From Leishmania infantum JPCM5 (lineage: Eukaryota; Euglenozoa; Kinetoplastea; Trypanosomatida; Trypanosomatidae), in contig NC_009418.2 in the NCBI RefSeq assembly GCF_000002875.2, forward strand, positions 418,130 to 482,129: a DNA stretch of 64,000 nucleotides, written 5' to 3'. Under the pieces are notes generated by a model, which made no database searches, was not told the origin of the DNA, and saw only the letters and a list, made by a program, of their open reading frames with translations. The first letter of the stretch is position 1; each line of letters begins with the position of its first letter. Below, in pieces: positions 33,317 through 44,093 of the stretch. The position numbers and the translations under genes were made by a program.

Positions 33317-35167
33317 ATGGCGTCCTCATCCTTGTCCTTGTCGTCGGCGCCGTGCTCCTCTTGCGTGGTGGGTACACTGCCTGACTTACTGAAGCGGGCC
33401 ATGACGCAGGGCAGACACGGTGGCATCACCGCCTATCTCGCCACTGAGCTGCCTCACAATCAACAGAGCTCAAAGGATGGTTGCCAGGTGCGAACCGGCA
33501 ATGCCTGTGCCTCTGCTGAGTCGCCGGTAATGTATGCGGTTTTCGAAGACGCAAGAAGTTGCTGTCGATGGACGGTTGAGCTGGCCATGGCGAAGGCAAT
33601 AGGCGACGACGACACGGGGGACGCCTGGTGGGCCAATCCGGAGCACCTTTCTGCCATTGATGCGACAGCAGCCGCCGAAGCGCTGCCGAGCGATCCGCAT
33701 CAGCAGGAAAAGAGCCCAGCAACTCTGTGCTCATCGCGCATTACCGCGATGCGCTACTACATGAAGCCTGACACATGGACGCAAACGCTTCTGTCACACG
33801 AAGGCGAGCCGGCAAGGGAAAGCCGCACCGCTGGCGAGGTACCTTACTCCGGCTCAGCAACCACTGGCGGGGTCACGAGTTCGGACCCCAGGGGGTGCAA
33901 CAGCGACGTTCACGTACATCACCAGGCAACGCCTTCCTTACTCAGCATCGCATCCTCCGTGGTGACCGCGACTGCCACGGAGGAGGCATCTTCGTTATCC
34001 GCAGCGTCTTCGCCTCTACATGGTCTTCCTCTCCACCAGTTGATAGAGCAGCATTCCGCGCTTGTACGACGCTTGGTGCAGGTGCTGGCCCCGCAGCGGC
34101 AAACCATCCCTCACGTTATTCGCGAGCTGTGCACAACAAGAGTCACCTCCCCCTCGTCCGGCGTTGTCAGCCGCGTCTGCGTACTTCCGTCGACGGATTC
34201 GTCGAATGCGGAGCCGATGCAGTACACTGAGCGCGACGTCGCCGCGGCTGTCGAGCAGCTCACATCTTCCCACCCGCGCCAACCAAGGCTGCGTGAACTC
34301 AAGAGCGACGGCTACCTGCTCATGAATTTGGAAGGGTTTGTCGACGGCAAGACGCGGCACAAGGCGGTGAACCGTGCCTACCCAGCTCTAGCGCTGCACT
34401 GGCCTGCATCGGCGCAGCAGATGGACGCGATGGAGCGCTACGTCGACCGTGATGTCGTGCTTGACACCCGCAAGCGGCATCCCGAGTTGAGTGGAGAGGG
34501 ATCAGATAAGAAGCAGGGGCAGAAGCGTGACCGATCGCGGTCGAGCACTTCGTCGAATGCGTCAGGCGCGGAAGAAGACGGGGCGCACAAAGCAAGAGTC
34601 ACTGACTGCACCAGCGCTCCGCCGTCTCCACCATTGGGCATGACAGCATCGCCGAAAAGGACGGCGCAGACGTCGTCCTCTCGACGCTTCTTTCAGTCGT
34701 TGCGAGAGTATCCACGGTCTCTGGAGCACGGTAACTTGCATGCGTGGGCTCGCAGCACCGCAGCTCAGCAAGCGCTCGATTGCCTGCAGGCTGCTACGAC
34801 GTTGACCCAGAGCTCGGCGTCCACTGCCGATGTGTCTTCTGATGCAGCCACGCTCGGTCCGTTGCCAATCACGAAGGAAGAGGACGTGGAAGTGCTGCGC
34901 TGCCAATACGATGCTCTCGCCGCCGCCGAAAGCGTTTTGGAGAAGCAGCTGCGCGCCTACAGCGACACAGTCCAAGAGCTGCGCGGCTGGTACCGGGGGG
35001 AGCTGTGCACGCAGCAGTTTCGCTGCGAGTTGGAGGCGTGGCTGCGCACACAAGAGGAGAGTCGAGCCGTGCTGACAGACCTGTATGCTCAAATGCATGC
35101 TGTGCGTTACAGCCTACAGCGCGACCTCTCCAACTACCTGCATCTGCACGCGCTGGGCGTGTTGTGA
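33317..35167 (+). CDS. Conserved-type hypothetical protein, 616 aa
   Basis: An open frame of 616 codons from ATG to TGA with coding-like composition. I do not recognise the family. The N-terminal third is Ser-rich with no clear domain. Residues about 230-340 look folded (a Leu/Arg-rich stretch containing Arg-Glu-Leu-Lys-Ser-Asp-Gly-Tyr-Leu-Leu-Met-Asn-Leu-Glu, compatible with a small helix-turn-helix or winged-helix fold). A Lys/Ser/Arg-rich low-complexity linker follows at about 390-455. The last 100 residues are predicted helical, possibly a coiled coil (from Glu-Glu-Asp-Val-Glu-Val-Leu to the C-terminus). There is no signal peptide or membrane segment. A nuclear or cytoplasmic scaffold is possible, but no function is assigned. 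Confidence 0.75.
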   Translation: MASSSLSLSSAPCSSCVVGTLPDLLKRAMTQGRHGGITAYLATELPHNQQSSKDGCQVRTGNACASAESPVMYAVFEDARSCCRWTVELAMAKAIGDDDTGDAWWANPEHLSAIDATAAAEALPSDPHQQEKSPATLCSSRITAMRYYMKPDTWTQTLLSHEGEPARESRTAGEVPYSGSATTGGVTSSDPRGCNSDVHVHHQATPSLLSIASSVVTATATEEASSLSAASSPLHGLPLHQLIEQHSALVRRLVQVLAPQRQTIPHVIRELCTTRVTSPSSGVVSRVCVLPSTDSSNAEPMQYTERDVAAAVEQLTSSHPRQPRLRELKSDGYLLMNLEGFVDGKTRHKAVNRAYPALALHWPASAQQMDAMERYVDRDVVLDTRKRHPELSGEGSDKKQGQKRDRSRSSTSSNASGAEEDGAHKARVTDCTSAPPSPPLGMTASPKRTAQTSSSRRFFQSLREYPRSLEHGNLHAWARSTAAQQALDCLQAATTLTQSSASTADVSSDAATLGPLPITKEEDVEVLRCQYDALAAAESVLEKQLRAYSDTVQELRGWYRGELCTQQFRCELEAWLRTQEESRAVLTDLYAQMHAVRYSLQRDLSNYLHLHALGVL

Positions 35168-36028
35168 GGACTATCTGACCCACAGACGCCCTTTTACACC
35201 CGCACGCGCATGAATGCTGACAGTTGTGCAGTCGAGCGGCGCAGCTTGAAGTGAGGAGCGCATAATTGTGCGTGTATGCACGTGCGTGGATGTGTGCGCC
35301 AGTCCGTCACACTGCTGAGCTTGTCGCCCGAACAAAACAGATCAGCTAAAAGAGGGGCACACACACATACGCAAGGATGGCTGAAGGACACACAGCACGT
35401 TTGGCAAGTACGCAACAAAGCCAACCAAGTTCCACCCCAACAACAACAAAACAGCAAGGCAAAACTTCCCATGTCCATCGCCACGGTTTTGCCTTCTCTC
35501 TTTCGTCGATCACCACGCTCAGCAGTGTCACGGTCGATTTGAAGCGCAGATAAGGAAGAGGAATCGCAGCATGCAACCGAAGTGCATTGAAAAGAGGCCT
35601 GCAAACGTGCCTGTGCGTGCGTGCCGCTGTCTGCGCCTCTCTCTTTTTCTGTGTGTACTCTTGACTTTCCTTGAGTCTCATGAAACCGTTGGACGTGAGC
35701 CACCTCAGGGATGCCCACAGTTCCCACCTCTACCCACCCACCCCGCCAATGACCCCTTCTCTGTCACATATGCTCGTGCGCTCCTTGTGCTGCTCTTCCT
35801 CTTCCTTCTACCCACGATACACATAGCTGAGTACGCGTGCGTGACACTCACGAAGAAACATATTCATCGTAGCCAAAGGTTTTTTGAATAAAGGAACCAA
35901 GAAAGAGGGAGAGAGAGGAGGTCAGTCCTAGGTGACTCACCGTCTTGCCGTTGCGCACAGTACCTCCACCTTACATTATTGCATCATCGCGTTCTCTCCT
36001 CTCGCACGCACGCGCGTGTGCATTGAGG
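35168..36028. other. Intergenic
   Basis: No gene. A purine/CA-rich half (35340-35480) is followed by T/C-rich sequence at 35630-35660 and 35780-35815, with AGs before the ATG at 36029 serving as possible splice acceptors. Confidence 0.6.
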
Positions 36029-37399
36029 ATGTCGGCAGACCAGCGAGTAACGGAGTGTGGTGGAAGCAACGGTGCCTCGACAGCACTACCACCGCTCACA
36101 CCACACACGATTGGCGGCAAGTCTAACGAGGCTCTGTGCGATGATCACCAAGACGTGGCTCCACCTCCGTACTCCATGGAGAGCGCGATTGGTTTGTCGG
36201 TACCCCTATATCAGCCGCACGCCCCAGCGCCTGGTGCGGTCATTGATCCGGATATGGTCGAGGACCACGTTAGCTTTCTGCGCACCGTGCGCGCCTTCCA
36301 CGATTACAAGCGCCAGGCGCTGGCTGCCCGCGAGATGCGGTGCACCAACTTCCGCAAGCTGCAGGATCAGCACCGTGATTTGCTGTGTATAGATTTGGAC
36401 AAGATCCTCGAGAAGTACCTAGAGTGCATTGAGGTGAACAGCGCCTTCTTCGACGCCATCTGCGAGGCAAGCGAGGAGTTGTTCGACAGCTACTGGCCAG
36501 AGGGTACGACGGTGTTCATGAAGGAGGTTCCGCCGCCGACGCCGCTGGACATGAACAAGGTTTTTTCGACACTGCGCCAGTTCGTGCGCGACTGGTCCGC
36601 CGAAGGTGTGGCGGAGCGGGACTGTGTGTACAAGCCCATTCTGGATACGCTGGATCGCTGCTTCCCCAATCGCGGCGAGCGCGAGAACGTGCGCGTGTTG
36701 ATCCCTGGTGCTGGACTCTGCCGGCTCTCTGTAGAACTTGCCCTCCGCGGCTTCTTTGCCCAGGCAAACGAGTTTAGCTACCATATGCTGATCGCCGGCC
36801 ACTATATTCAGAATCACGTGTTCGAATCATGTCAGCACAAGATCTATCCCTACAGTGACAGCACATGCAATCTAGTCAACCGCGCTGACCAGTTTGCCGA
36901 GGTGCAGATCCCCGACTTGTGCGCGTCAGAGGCGATCGACGCGCTGCGTGACAAGGGCCTCTCCTTTGGCCAGCTTTCCATGGTCGCCGGCGACTTTACA
37001 GAGGTGTACGCAAAGCCACACCAGCACAAGACGTGGTCGGTCGTGGCCACATGCTTTTTCATCGACACTGCACACAACATCATCGAGTACCTCGTGATCA
37101 TTTACAACCTTCTTGTCCCTGGTGGATACTGGGTAAATGTCGGGCCGCTGCTTTACCACTTTGCCGACAGCGCGGACGACATGTCGATTGAGTTGTCGCT
37201 GGGCGAGGTGCTGACAGTTGCGCAGCGGATCGGGTTCGTGCTGAATGGGCCGCCGTCTTTTATCGACACGACCTACACGAATAATCAACGCAGCATGAAG
37301 CAGCTGGTGTACCGATGCGCGTTCTTTGTCCTGCAGCGTCCCTTGGCCGATAAGCAGACGGAGCAGATGGATAGAAGCGTGGAGGCGAAAGTAACGTAG
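36029..37399 (+). CDS. N2227-like SAM-dependent methyltransferase (carnosine N-methyltransferase family)
   Basis: 456 aa from the first ATG; a longer frame upstream uses only non-ATG codons. The N-terminal 75 residues are polar and variable. A helical region (about 85-200) precedes a Rossmann methyltransferase core that opens with Arg-Val-Leu-Ile-Pro-Gly-Ala-Gly (Gly227 and Gly229 of the SAM loop). It continues with the family's Ala-Asn-Glu-Phe-Ser-Tyr-His-Met motif soon after, an Ala-Gly-Asp-Phe-Thr-Glu-Val-Tyr stretch, and Gly-Gly-Tyr-Trp-Val-Asn-Val-Gly-Pro-Leu-Leu-Tyr-His in the C-terminal half. These match eukaryotic N2227 enzymes, whose studied members methylate the histidine ring of carnosine. 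The natural substrate in a trypanosomatid is unknown; a histidine-containing peptide or protein is inferred. No targeting signal is evident. Confidence 0.88.
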   Translation: MSADQRVTECGGSNGASTALPPLTPHTIGGKSNEALCDDHQDVAPPPYSMESAIGLSVPLYQPHAPAPGAVIDPDMVEDHVSFLRTVRAFHDYKRQALAAREMRCTNFRKLQDQHRDLLCIDLDKILEKYLECIEVNSAFFDAICEASEELFDSYWPEGTTVFMKEVPPPTPLDMNKVFSTLRQFVRDWSAEGVAERDCVYKPILDTLDRCFPNRGERENVRVLIPGAGLCRLSVELALRGFFAQANEFSYHMLIAGHYIQNHVFESCQHKIYPYSDSTCNLVNRADQFAEVQIPDLCASEAIDALRDKGLSFGQLSMVAGDFTEVYAKPHQHKTWSVVATCFFIDTAHNIIEYLVIIYNLLVPGGYWVNVGPLLYHFADSADDMSIELSLGEVLTVAQRIGFVLNGPPSFIDTTYTNNQRSMKQLVYRCAFFVLQRPLADKQTEQMDRSVEAKVT

Positions 37400-40300
37400 G
37401 AAGTTGTGGCACAAATATGGCGTAAAGGGAAGTGGCGGTGTGAGGGGGGCGACCGAAGAGAGAGGGCTTGCTCCGACAATGAGCGTTGAATGGCTATGTG
37501 GGGAAAAGGTGAGCCAGAGACGCGGCCGACTCGTTCTCGCGCATCGTAGATGGTGCACGCTGCGTGCCCGGGTGGAGGTAGTGCTACCTCATTCGGTTGT
37601 GCATGTCTTTTTCTTTCGTAACTGTTGCCTCCACTACGACGGCTTACGAAATGTGGCGACCAGTGTCTCCAGCCTCTTCTCCCTCGCCTGGTCCCCACCT
37701 GTGTCGCTTCCTCTTCTACTACACCGTGGCGCACACGCCGTGGAAGGGGCGGAGGGAGTTGTGGGATATAGGCCGCATCGCTAACACCATCACCTCTGCT
37801 TTTTGCCACCAACATTGAAATTGCTCGAATCGGCGCTGCTGCTGATGCAGTGGCTCACGAGACCATGAACTCCTTTGTGTGCGCCTTACTTTCGCGCTGC
37901 CACCTTGCGTTGGCGGTCCGCGTGCATGGCAGCGCATGATTCGCACAGACAAACGAAAACTAAATGGATAATTCATGTCGTGGTGGAGGGTGGAAGAGGG
38001 GCAGGCGATGGGTAAGCTCGGAGGACAGGCACTGATTCTTTCAATCACCACGCAGTGCGGCAGGTCAGTTTGCGGATGCTCTTCAGGCATTGTGAGGTAG
38101 CGCTGATGCGGTGCTTGCCTCCCCCCACTTCCACTTCCTGTACAGTGCTTCCATTTGCCTTCTTCATGAGGCGTGCTCACCGTCGTTGGAATGGCAGGCT
38201 GAACTCTTTTGTTTTCTCTCGTTGACTCGGAGCAGCAGACAAAGCAGAGCTACTGGGTTCGGTGACACACAAGCAGGCGCATCAACGCGCATGCGGACAT
38301 CTCTTCCTGTCTCACATCCACAGGAGGAAGATGCGTGTGTGTGTGTGTCCGTCTGTGCTCACGTGCTGCTTCTGTTTTGTGTGTGCGTGTCTATGTCCAT
38401 GCCAGTCTGTCTTGTCCTGCCGCTGTGCTTTCTTCCCTGTCTTGCTATCAGTTTCTTCTACCGCTACTTCCTGTCACATTTCTTTTCTTTTTGGTTTCTG
38501 GCCACATATGGTCGTTAGGTATGGCAGAACGGATTGACCGTGAAGTATTTGGGCGTGTGATGACTAACCGGATGCCAGTCTTTTGTGCGCCACTAGGAAT
38601 TAGGGAGAGTTCGAAAGGGGTGATGGGCAGTGTTGACGCTGTCTGTCGCTGTGTCTTTCCGCTTACGTATGCTGTGTGTGTATCGGTGGCCGCACGCCTT
38701 TCGATGTACGTCGACGCAGACGGCGTTTATGCATTCGCCGATACACGAATTTAACTTTGGTAGCCAGCCATCGGATGTGGAGGGGGCGATGGCGGACGTC
38801 AGTGCGTCGACATCTTGCCACGTCTGCTTCTCTTGAGTCCCTCCCTCCCTTCGTACCTCCGCTAATCACGGTTTCTCTCTCTCCTCCTCGCCGGCCCTTC
38901 TCCGACCACTCCCACTCTGACCACCATGTCCACATCTGTTCGCATCTTGTCTTGTTTACGTGTGCTTACTTCATTCACCAACGCGATCCTACGACTTTTA
39001 GTGTCTCTGCGCATCTGTGGTTTCTGATGTTGTTGCTCTCCTCCGCGCGCTCGCGTGTGTGTGGGGGATGGGGGGGATCCGGTGGTGACTGAGAGTGGTG
39101 TGAGCATGCATGCCCGCGTGCCCACATTGCGATCAGGGATGATACGGCGAGCTAGATGGCGTTCTTGTACTTTGCGCTCGCTTTCCCCTCTCCGTTTTGT
39201 TTTCTCCTTTTCTTTCGGCTTCTTCTGTCTTGTGTGTGCGCTTGTATGTGTGTGTGTGTGTGTGTGCCTGTCTGTCTGTCTGCTGCGTGCGCTGCAAGGT
39301 GCCACTGAAGTGTGCGCATGCGAAGCGTGCTTGAGTGCTAAACAGCCCTTTTTTTTCATTATTGAACTGTCTCCTGTCTCCGTATCTGCGGTACAGCTCT
39401 TCTACGTTCGTGAGTGTTCCTGTCTTCAGCCTCCTTCCCTGCCTCCGTCATCTTCCGCTTCTAGTTTTCGCCGCGTCAACCCATCTCCCTCCGCCCCGCT
39501 CCCCATGACCGGCAACTTGAGCGACAGCGGCGAAGAAGAGAGACAAACAAAAGGCGACGATGCGCGAGATATTAGAGGACGCTGCGGAGGGCGGAGGAAG
39601 CACAAAAAAAAAGGAATGAGCAACCTCCAAAGGAAAACAAGACTATGAGCTCACCTTGTCACATCTGTGCGGTGCTGCCGCGATGATGCACAAGAGGCAA
39701 ACCGCTTTCTCTTGCCTCGCTCTTTGATTTTCTTCCCCGCTTTCGACGGCAGTGCCACCGATTTCTCGTTCTTTCTGTCCGTCTCTCTCGATGCATGCGT
39801 GTCCCCGCAAGAGCAGTGACGCTAGACTCCATAGAGGGAAAGGGGATTACGAAGGACAGGCACACGAGGTGGACAGAAGAGTGGGGCCAACGAGAAAGGT
39901 GAGCAGTTTCGTGGGAGTCAAGGCGGTCTTATCACACAGAAAAGGGCTTCTTCCCCATTTGAAAGGTATCGGTTGCTGTGCCCTCAAGGCTGCTTCACTG
40001 CACGGCAACTGTGCGCCACCCTCTCTTCCCTTTTTCAGTCCTCGGGTGCATAGGTTGTCGCCGTCGTAGCAAACATCAAGGGTATGTATGTAAGCAAGCC
40101 AAGTACTATGAAGCGCTCATGAGTGCTCTGCTCGTTCTTTTATGGGCTGCCGTTACACAGCGTGCTCCAATGCGCGTGTATTTGCAGCGAAGTGGAGGTG
40201 CCCCTTACCCACCTTTACGGTCGCCTACCGAAACCCCCTGGGCACACGCACGTGCTTGTAATGCTTGCCCCATTTCAACAGTCACGATCATGTCTGCTGC

Positions 40301-40790
40301 TTTTCTTTCACTTTTCTCGGAATGTGTATGCGGCTTTGCAGCCGCACGCGCCATCACCAACTGCGTGCGTGTACACAAACCAAGCCCCGCACCAAAGACA
40401 AGCACGCAGGCAAGCATCAGAAGAAAACGAAAAAGAAAACGCTCAGCAGCGTTCGACACGAACCCTGGCGTGAGGCGAGGCGTGCTGCAGGATCTTTTTG
40501 GCGTGACTGTGCGTGTGCGTGTGTGTGTGTGTGTGTGATTGCCACAAAGCATTTCGCCTCCTTCCATTTTTGTGTGGCCTCAAAAAGAGAGTAGAGCACA
40601 TCGGACTTCTTTTTTTAGTCTGTTGTTCTTGTGTGATCTGGAGGACGTTCGAGCACAGCCACACACGCGTCTGCCCGATCTCTCGTCCTACCTGCTGAGT
40701 GCGAGTGAGGCTCCATTTCTCTTCCTCTTCTTCCCCTCTTTTTGTGTTTGTAGTCTTCTCTCATTCTCTTTCCCACCTTCTTCAGGAGTG
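37400..40790. other. Intergenic, 3.4 kb
   Basis: No supported gene. T/C-rich stretches at 38130-38250 and 38380-38500, TG microsatellites near 39245-39266 and 40518-40538, and a strong pyrimidine tract before the EF-hand gene. A 47-codon basic open frame at 39505-39648 was considered and not accepted. Confidence 0.55.
40711..40753 (+). promoter_or_regulatory. Putative spliced-leader acceptor for the EF-hand gene
   Basis: CTCCATTTCTCTTCCTCTTC and following T/C bases end in TTTGTAG at 40753, 38 bases before the ATG. A second AG at 40785 would leave only five bases of leader and is less likely. Confidence 0.4.
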
Positions 40791-41948
40791 ATGGACCCGT
40801 TATGCTCACCATCCGCCGTTAGCACTAACGGAACGCCTCGGACCTCGGTGGTGAACACCTCCTCAACGACGTCCGTCGTCGCTTCACCAGCACGCCCGAA
40901 GTTAAGCCGCAGCGTGAAGTTTGATCCCACTATCGGCGGCGATGTCGGCGGTCTGCTGCACAGCAGTGATCTGAGCCTTGACACGTCGTTTGTTCGCGGC
41001 GCAGGTGATGATGCTGATGCTCGCGAGCACTATGGCGGGCGCGGTAGAGGTGATGAGGCAGTGAATGGCTCTCCGTTGTATTCGTGCGATGTTTTGCACG
41101 ATCACGAGGAGCTGCTACCCTTTCAACTCACCCGCGAAGACGTGGCTGCCGCCTTCGAGTTTCTCGACGTGAACGGCAGCGGCCTGCTCACCATGGGAAA
41201 CCTCAAGCACCGTCTCTCCGCCTTCTACCCACACCTGACAAGCAAAGAGTACAAATTTCTCGTTGAAGACCCCAGCGGCTCCACAGGCGGCGGCGGTGCT
41301 GCATCCAGTGCGGCGAGGTCCGGCGCAGCAGCGCGGCACGGTGGTGCTGCTGACGGTTGCGGTAGCAGCACCCGCGGGCCCACAACCTCGTCACTTGCCC
41401 TGGCCGCCTCATCGGCGCGTCCCTCGAACTTATCCGTCGACGAAGGCGGCGATACGGCTCATATCGATGGCGCTTTGCCAGGCGAAGGGGTTGCCAGCGG
41501 TGCGGGAGGGTCGCACACAGCCGGCGCGCGCGCCGGCCTCGACGTCGATCAGCTGTGGGACCTCATCAACTCATTTCAGCAGCTCCAGCGGACCTTTGGC
41601 GCCGCTCAAGCCGGCCAGGCAGAAGGGCAAAATGCACAAAACACGCGCTCAGCATTCAACGCTAGCTTCGACGCGTACCTCGTCAGCGCGCACGGAAACC
41701 AAGGCATCCGGAGCGCAGACATCGGCTTCGACGCCGTCGGCGAAGCCTTCCGCATCTACGACCCTCACAACACGCACTACGTGGAGGAGGAAGTCCTCTC
41801 CTGCATCATGGCGCGCGTCGGGTTCGGCGAGCTGACCGAAGAGGAGCTTGCAGTTCTGGTGAGCACGGCCGACTTCGACGGCGACGGCCGCATCAGCCTC
41901 GAGGACTTCCGCCGCTTGGTCAGCATGAAAGGTCGCTTCAAAAAGTGA
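40791..41948 (+). CDS. EF-hand calcium-binding protein with low-complexity insert
   Basis: 385 aa from the ATG at 40791; the frame upstream is pyrimidine-tract low complexity. Three EF-hand-like loops are visible. Loop 126-137 (Asp-Val-Asn-Gly-Ser-Gly-Leu-Leu...) ends in Asn instead of Glu. Loop 324-335 (Asp-Pro-His-Asn-Thr-His-Tyr...) lacks the central glycine and is probably inactive. Loop 361-372 (Asp-Phe-Asp-Gly-Asp-Gly-Arg-Ile-Ser-Leu-Glu-Asp) is canonical except for Asp at position 12, which often shifts preference toward magnesium. An Ala/Gly/Ser-rich insert at about 162-245 separates the first hand from a calmodulin-like C-terminal pair. The N-terminal 95 residues are Ser/Thr-rich and disordered. 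It is a calcium sensor or binder by inference; no partner or location can be read from the sequence. Confidence 0.85.
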   Translation: MDPLCSPSAVSTNGTPRTSVVNTSSTTSVVASPARPKLSRSVKFDPTIGGDVGGLLHSSDLSLDTSFVRGAGDDADAREHYGGRGRGDEAVNGSPLYSCDVLHDHEELLPFQLTREDVAAAFEFLDVNGSGLLTMGNLKHRLSAFYPHLTSKEYKFLVEDPSGSTGGGGAASSAARSGAAARHGGAADGCGSSTRGPTTSSLALAASSARPSNLSVDEGGDTAHIDGALPGEGVASGAGGSHTAGARAGLDVDQLWDLINSFQQLQRTFGAAQAGQAEGQNAQNTRSAFNASFDAYLVSAHGNQGIRSADIGFDAVGEAFRIYDPHNTHYVEEEVLSCIMARVGFGELTEEELAVLVSTADFDGDGRISLEDFRRLVSMKGRFKK

Positions 41949-43364
41949 AGGTATGGCTCTACGGGGTAGTGTTGGTGGTGGTGCAGAACACAGGCGATGC
42001 ACAGGTGCCAAGCAGTGAGGGGGGGGGAGGTTGGAAGTCATTCGCCCGCGCAACGTAACGCCTGAGCCCCTCAATAGGCACTTCCCCTCCCTCGGCCCTG
42101 CTCTATTCTCTGCTCTCTTCTGCAGCCTCCGGGGCGGATATCGATGTTCTTTTTTTTTCGCAGGCGAAGGTGCATGTTGTGTGGATGTGTTTGCCTCTCT
42201 CCTCACTGTCGCCATCTCCCCTTCCTTTCCCATTTCTCGTCCGGCACGTCTTTGGCGGAGCTCTGAGAGCTAGGGGGAGTGAAAGAGGCTCGAGGAGGGC
42301 ATCGATAAGCGCCTCCTTTTTCTCTTTTCTTTCGTTTTTCGATGTACAGGGAGCGTCTAGCCTATTGGAGCTTTCATTGTCGTGCCAGCCTCGGCTTGCT
42401 GTCTTTCGTCCGGTGCCCCCACCTGTCTTGCTCTTATACCGTCGCCATTCTTTCCACTTGTATCAAGAAGCAAAAATGCATAAAAAAGCCGAAAGTGAGC
42501 TCGAGACGAGGACCTTTGATGAGGGCCGTGAGGGATGCACAAGTGTGTGCGCTTGTGCGAGGCCGATGTATTCGAGCATCGACAGCTGCCCTCCTGCTTC
42601 CTCTATTTTGAAAGGCGAACTCGAGCTATAATGGACGTACTAGCCCTCCCGCACGTGTGCGTGCAACGGCAGACACCATCCTCGCTCCATTCACGCACCC
42701 TGGCTCTCCGCGCCTTTGTGTGCCCTTTCCTTTCTGCCCCTCTTTCCTCATGTGTCCCGCGTGGCCGCCTCCCTTTCCGTTTCCGTTTGCTACGCGCCAG
42801 GTCTCACTCTCATTTTCTCTCTCGCTCTCGCTCCCCCTCGTTGGGCTTCTTTGGCCCTCCCCGTATGTATGCTGCCGCTGCCGGTGGATCGCTGTCGCCC
42901 TCTCTTCGCCTCCTGCTCTTTGCGCCCTCTCCCCTTCCCCCCTCCACTATACTCCTTCGCTTCCCTTCATTTTCTTGTCTTTTTTTTTTTGTGTACTCCT
43001 ACCACGCGCGCTGATGAATAGTTGCGAAGCGAACGAAAAACAACAACAGCGAATTCCACCCCTCGTGCTGTTTCGTCGCTCCCTCGCTCCCTCCCTCTTC
43101 TCTGCATGAGACGCTGACGTGCAGGGCCTGCAACGTTCGCGCCATCAGCCTTGCACAGAGAGGCATACACTCACATGGATACGATAGGGTTTGTAAACGG
43201 GCAACCGAAGCAAACAACAACATAAGTAGTCGGTCTCGAGAGAGAGAGAGAGCGCACATACGCACACGCACACGAGCATATACGCAGAGAACCTGGCTTC
43301 AGCTTCTCTGCTTTCTCATTTTCTGTTCTCTCTTCGTGAACATTTTCGAGGTCGAAAACACAAG
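41949..43364. other. Intergenic
   Basis: No gene. Pyrimidine-rich runs at 42085-42125, 42190-42240, 42700-42990 and 43300-43340; a GA-rich stretch (AGAGAGAGAGAG) near 43239-43252. Confidence 0.6.
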
Positions 43365-44093
43365 ATGTCTCAGCAGGAAGGCACTTCGCCAACGGATCGC
43401 GAGAGCACCATGCAGATTCTGAACATGTTCCCCGGACACCTCCACTTGCTGCCGCAGACGCCGCAGCTTCACTTCCTCTTCACTGTCATCCGCGACGTGG
43501 AAACTCAGCGCACGGACTTCATCTTTTACTCAGAGCGCATCATACGCCTCATCCTTGAGGCGGCGCTGTGCTTGATCCCTGTGAAGCCGTTTAATGTCAT
43601 CACACCAGTAGGTGCTGTGTACAGGGGCGTTCGGCCGGACGACCGCGGCATCATCGGCGTTTCCATCATGCGAGCTGGCGAGTCGATGGAGCGCGTGCTG
43701 CGTGAGATGTGCCCCGGTGTCCGCATCGGCAAGATCCTCGTCCAACGCGACGAGACGAGCACCGACAAGACTCCCGATGCACGCTTCACCTATAGCAAGT
43801 TGCCCACAGACGTAGCCTCGCGCCGCGTGCTGCTGCTGGACCCGATGTGCGCGACCGGCGGCAGCGTCATCAAGGCGACGGAGATCCTGATCAACGAGTA
43901 CGGCGTGCTCGAGGAAAACATCATCTTCTTGAATCTCATCTCCGCCCCCGCAGGAATCAGGAAATATCTCGCTCGGTTCCCCAAAATCCAGATTGTGACC
44001 GCCGCCATCGACGACGACTTGGACGAGAACAGGTACATCCTGCCCGGCCTCGGTGACTTTGGCGACCGCTATTTCGGCACGATATCGGAGTGA
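43365..44093 (+). CDS. UPRT: Uracil phosphoribosyltransferase
   Basis: 242 aa, a usual length for the family. It converts uracil plus PRPP to UMP in pyrimidine salvage, expected in the cytosol. The PRPP loop is clear at 159-167 (Asp-Pro-Met-Cys-Ala-Thr-Gly-Gly-Ser), preceded by hydrophobic Val-Leu-Leu-Leu. The C-terminal uracil-binding segment Leu-Pro-Gly-Leu-Gly-Asp-Phe-Gly-Asp-Arg-Tyr-Phe-Gly-Thr is intact. Other family marks are Gly-Val-Ser-Ile-Met-Arg-Ala-Gly-Glu-Ser and Asn-Leu-Ile-Ser-Ala-Pro-Ala-Gly. The ATG at 43365 lies 14 bases after an AG that ends a T/C-rich stretch. No glycosome signal is visible at either end. Neighbouring genes are unrelated, as usual in trypanosomatid transcription units. 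Confidence 0.95.
   Translation: MSQQEGTSPTDRESTMQILNMFPGHLHLLPQTPQLHFLFTVIRDVETQRTDFIFYSERIIRLILEAALCLIPVKPFNVITPVGAVYRGVRPDDRGIIGVSIMRAGESMERVLREMCPGVRIGKILVQRDETSTDKTPDARFTYSKLPTDVASRRVLLLDPMCATGGSVIKATEILINEYGVLEENIIFLNLISAPAGIRKYLARFPKIQIVTAAIDDDLDENRYILPGLGDFGDRYFGTISE

Noticed and set aside
35945..36028. Upstream non-ATG start for the methyltransferase (and similar GTG/TTG starts for the transporter, myosin, SET, AAA and lipase genes)
   Set aside because: Trypanosomatid genes start at ATG; the nearest in-frame ATG was used in each case.
39505..39648. 47-codon basic open frame before the EF-hand gene
   Set aside because: Lys/Arg/Gly/Glu-rich peptide read from purine-rich DNA including an A-run; no domain or codon signal.
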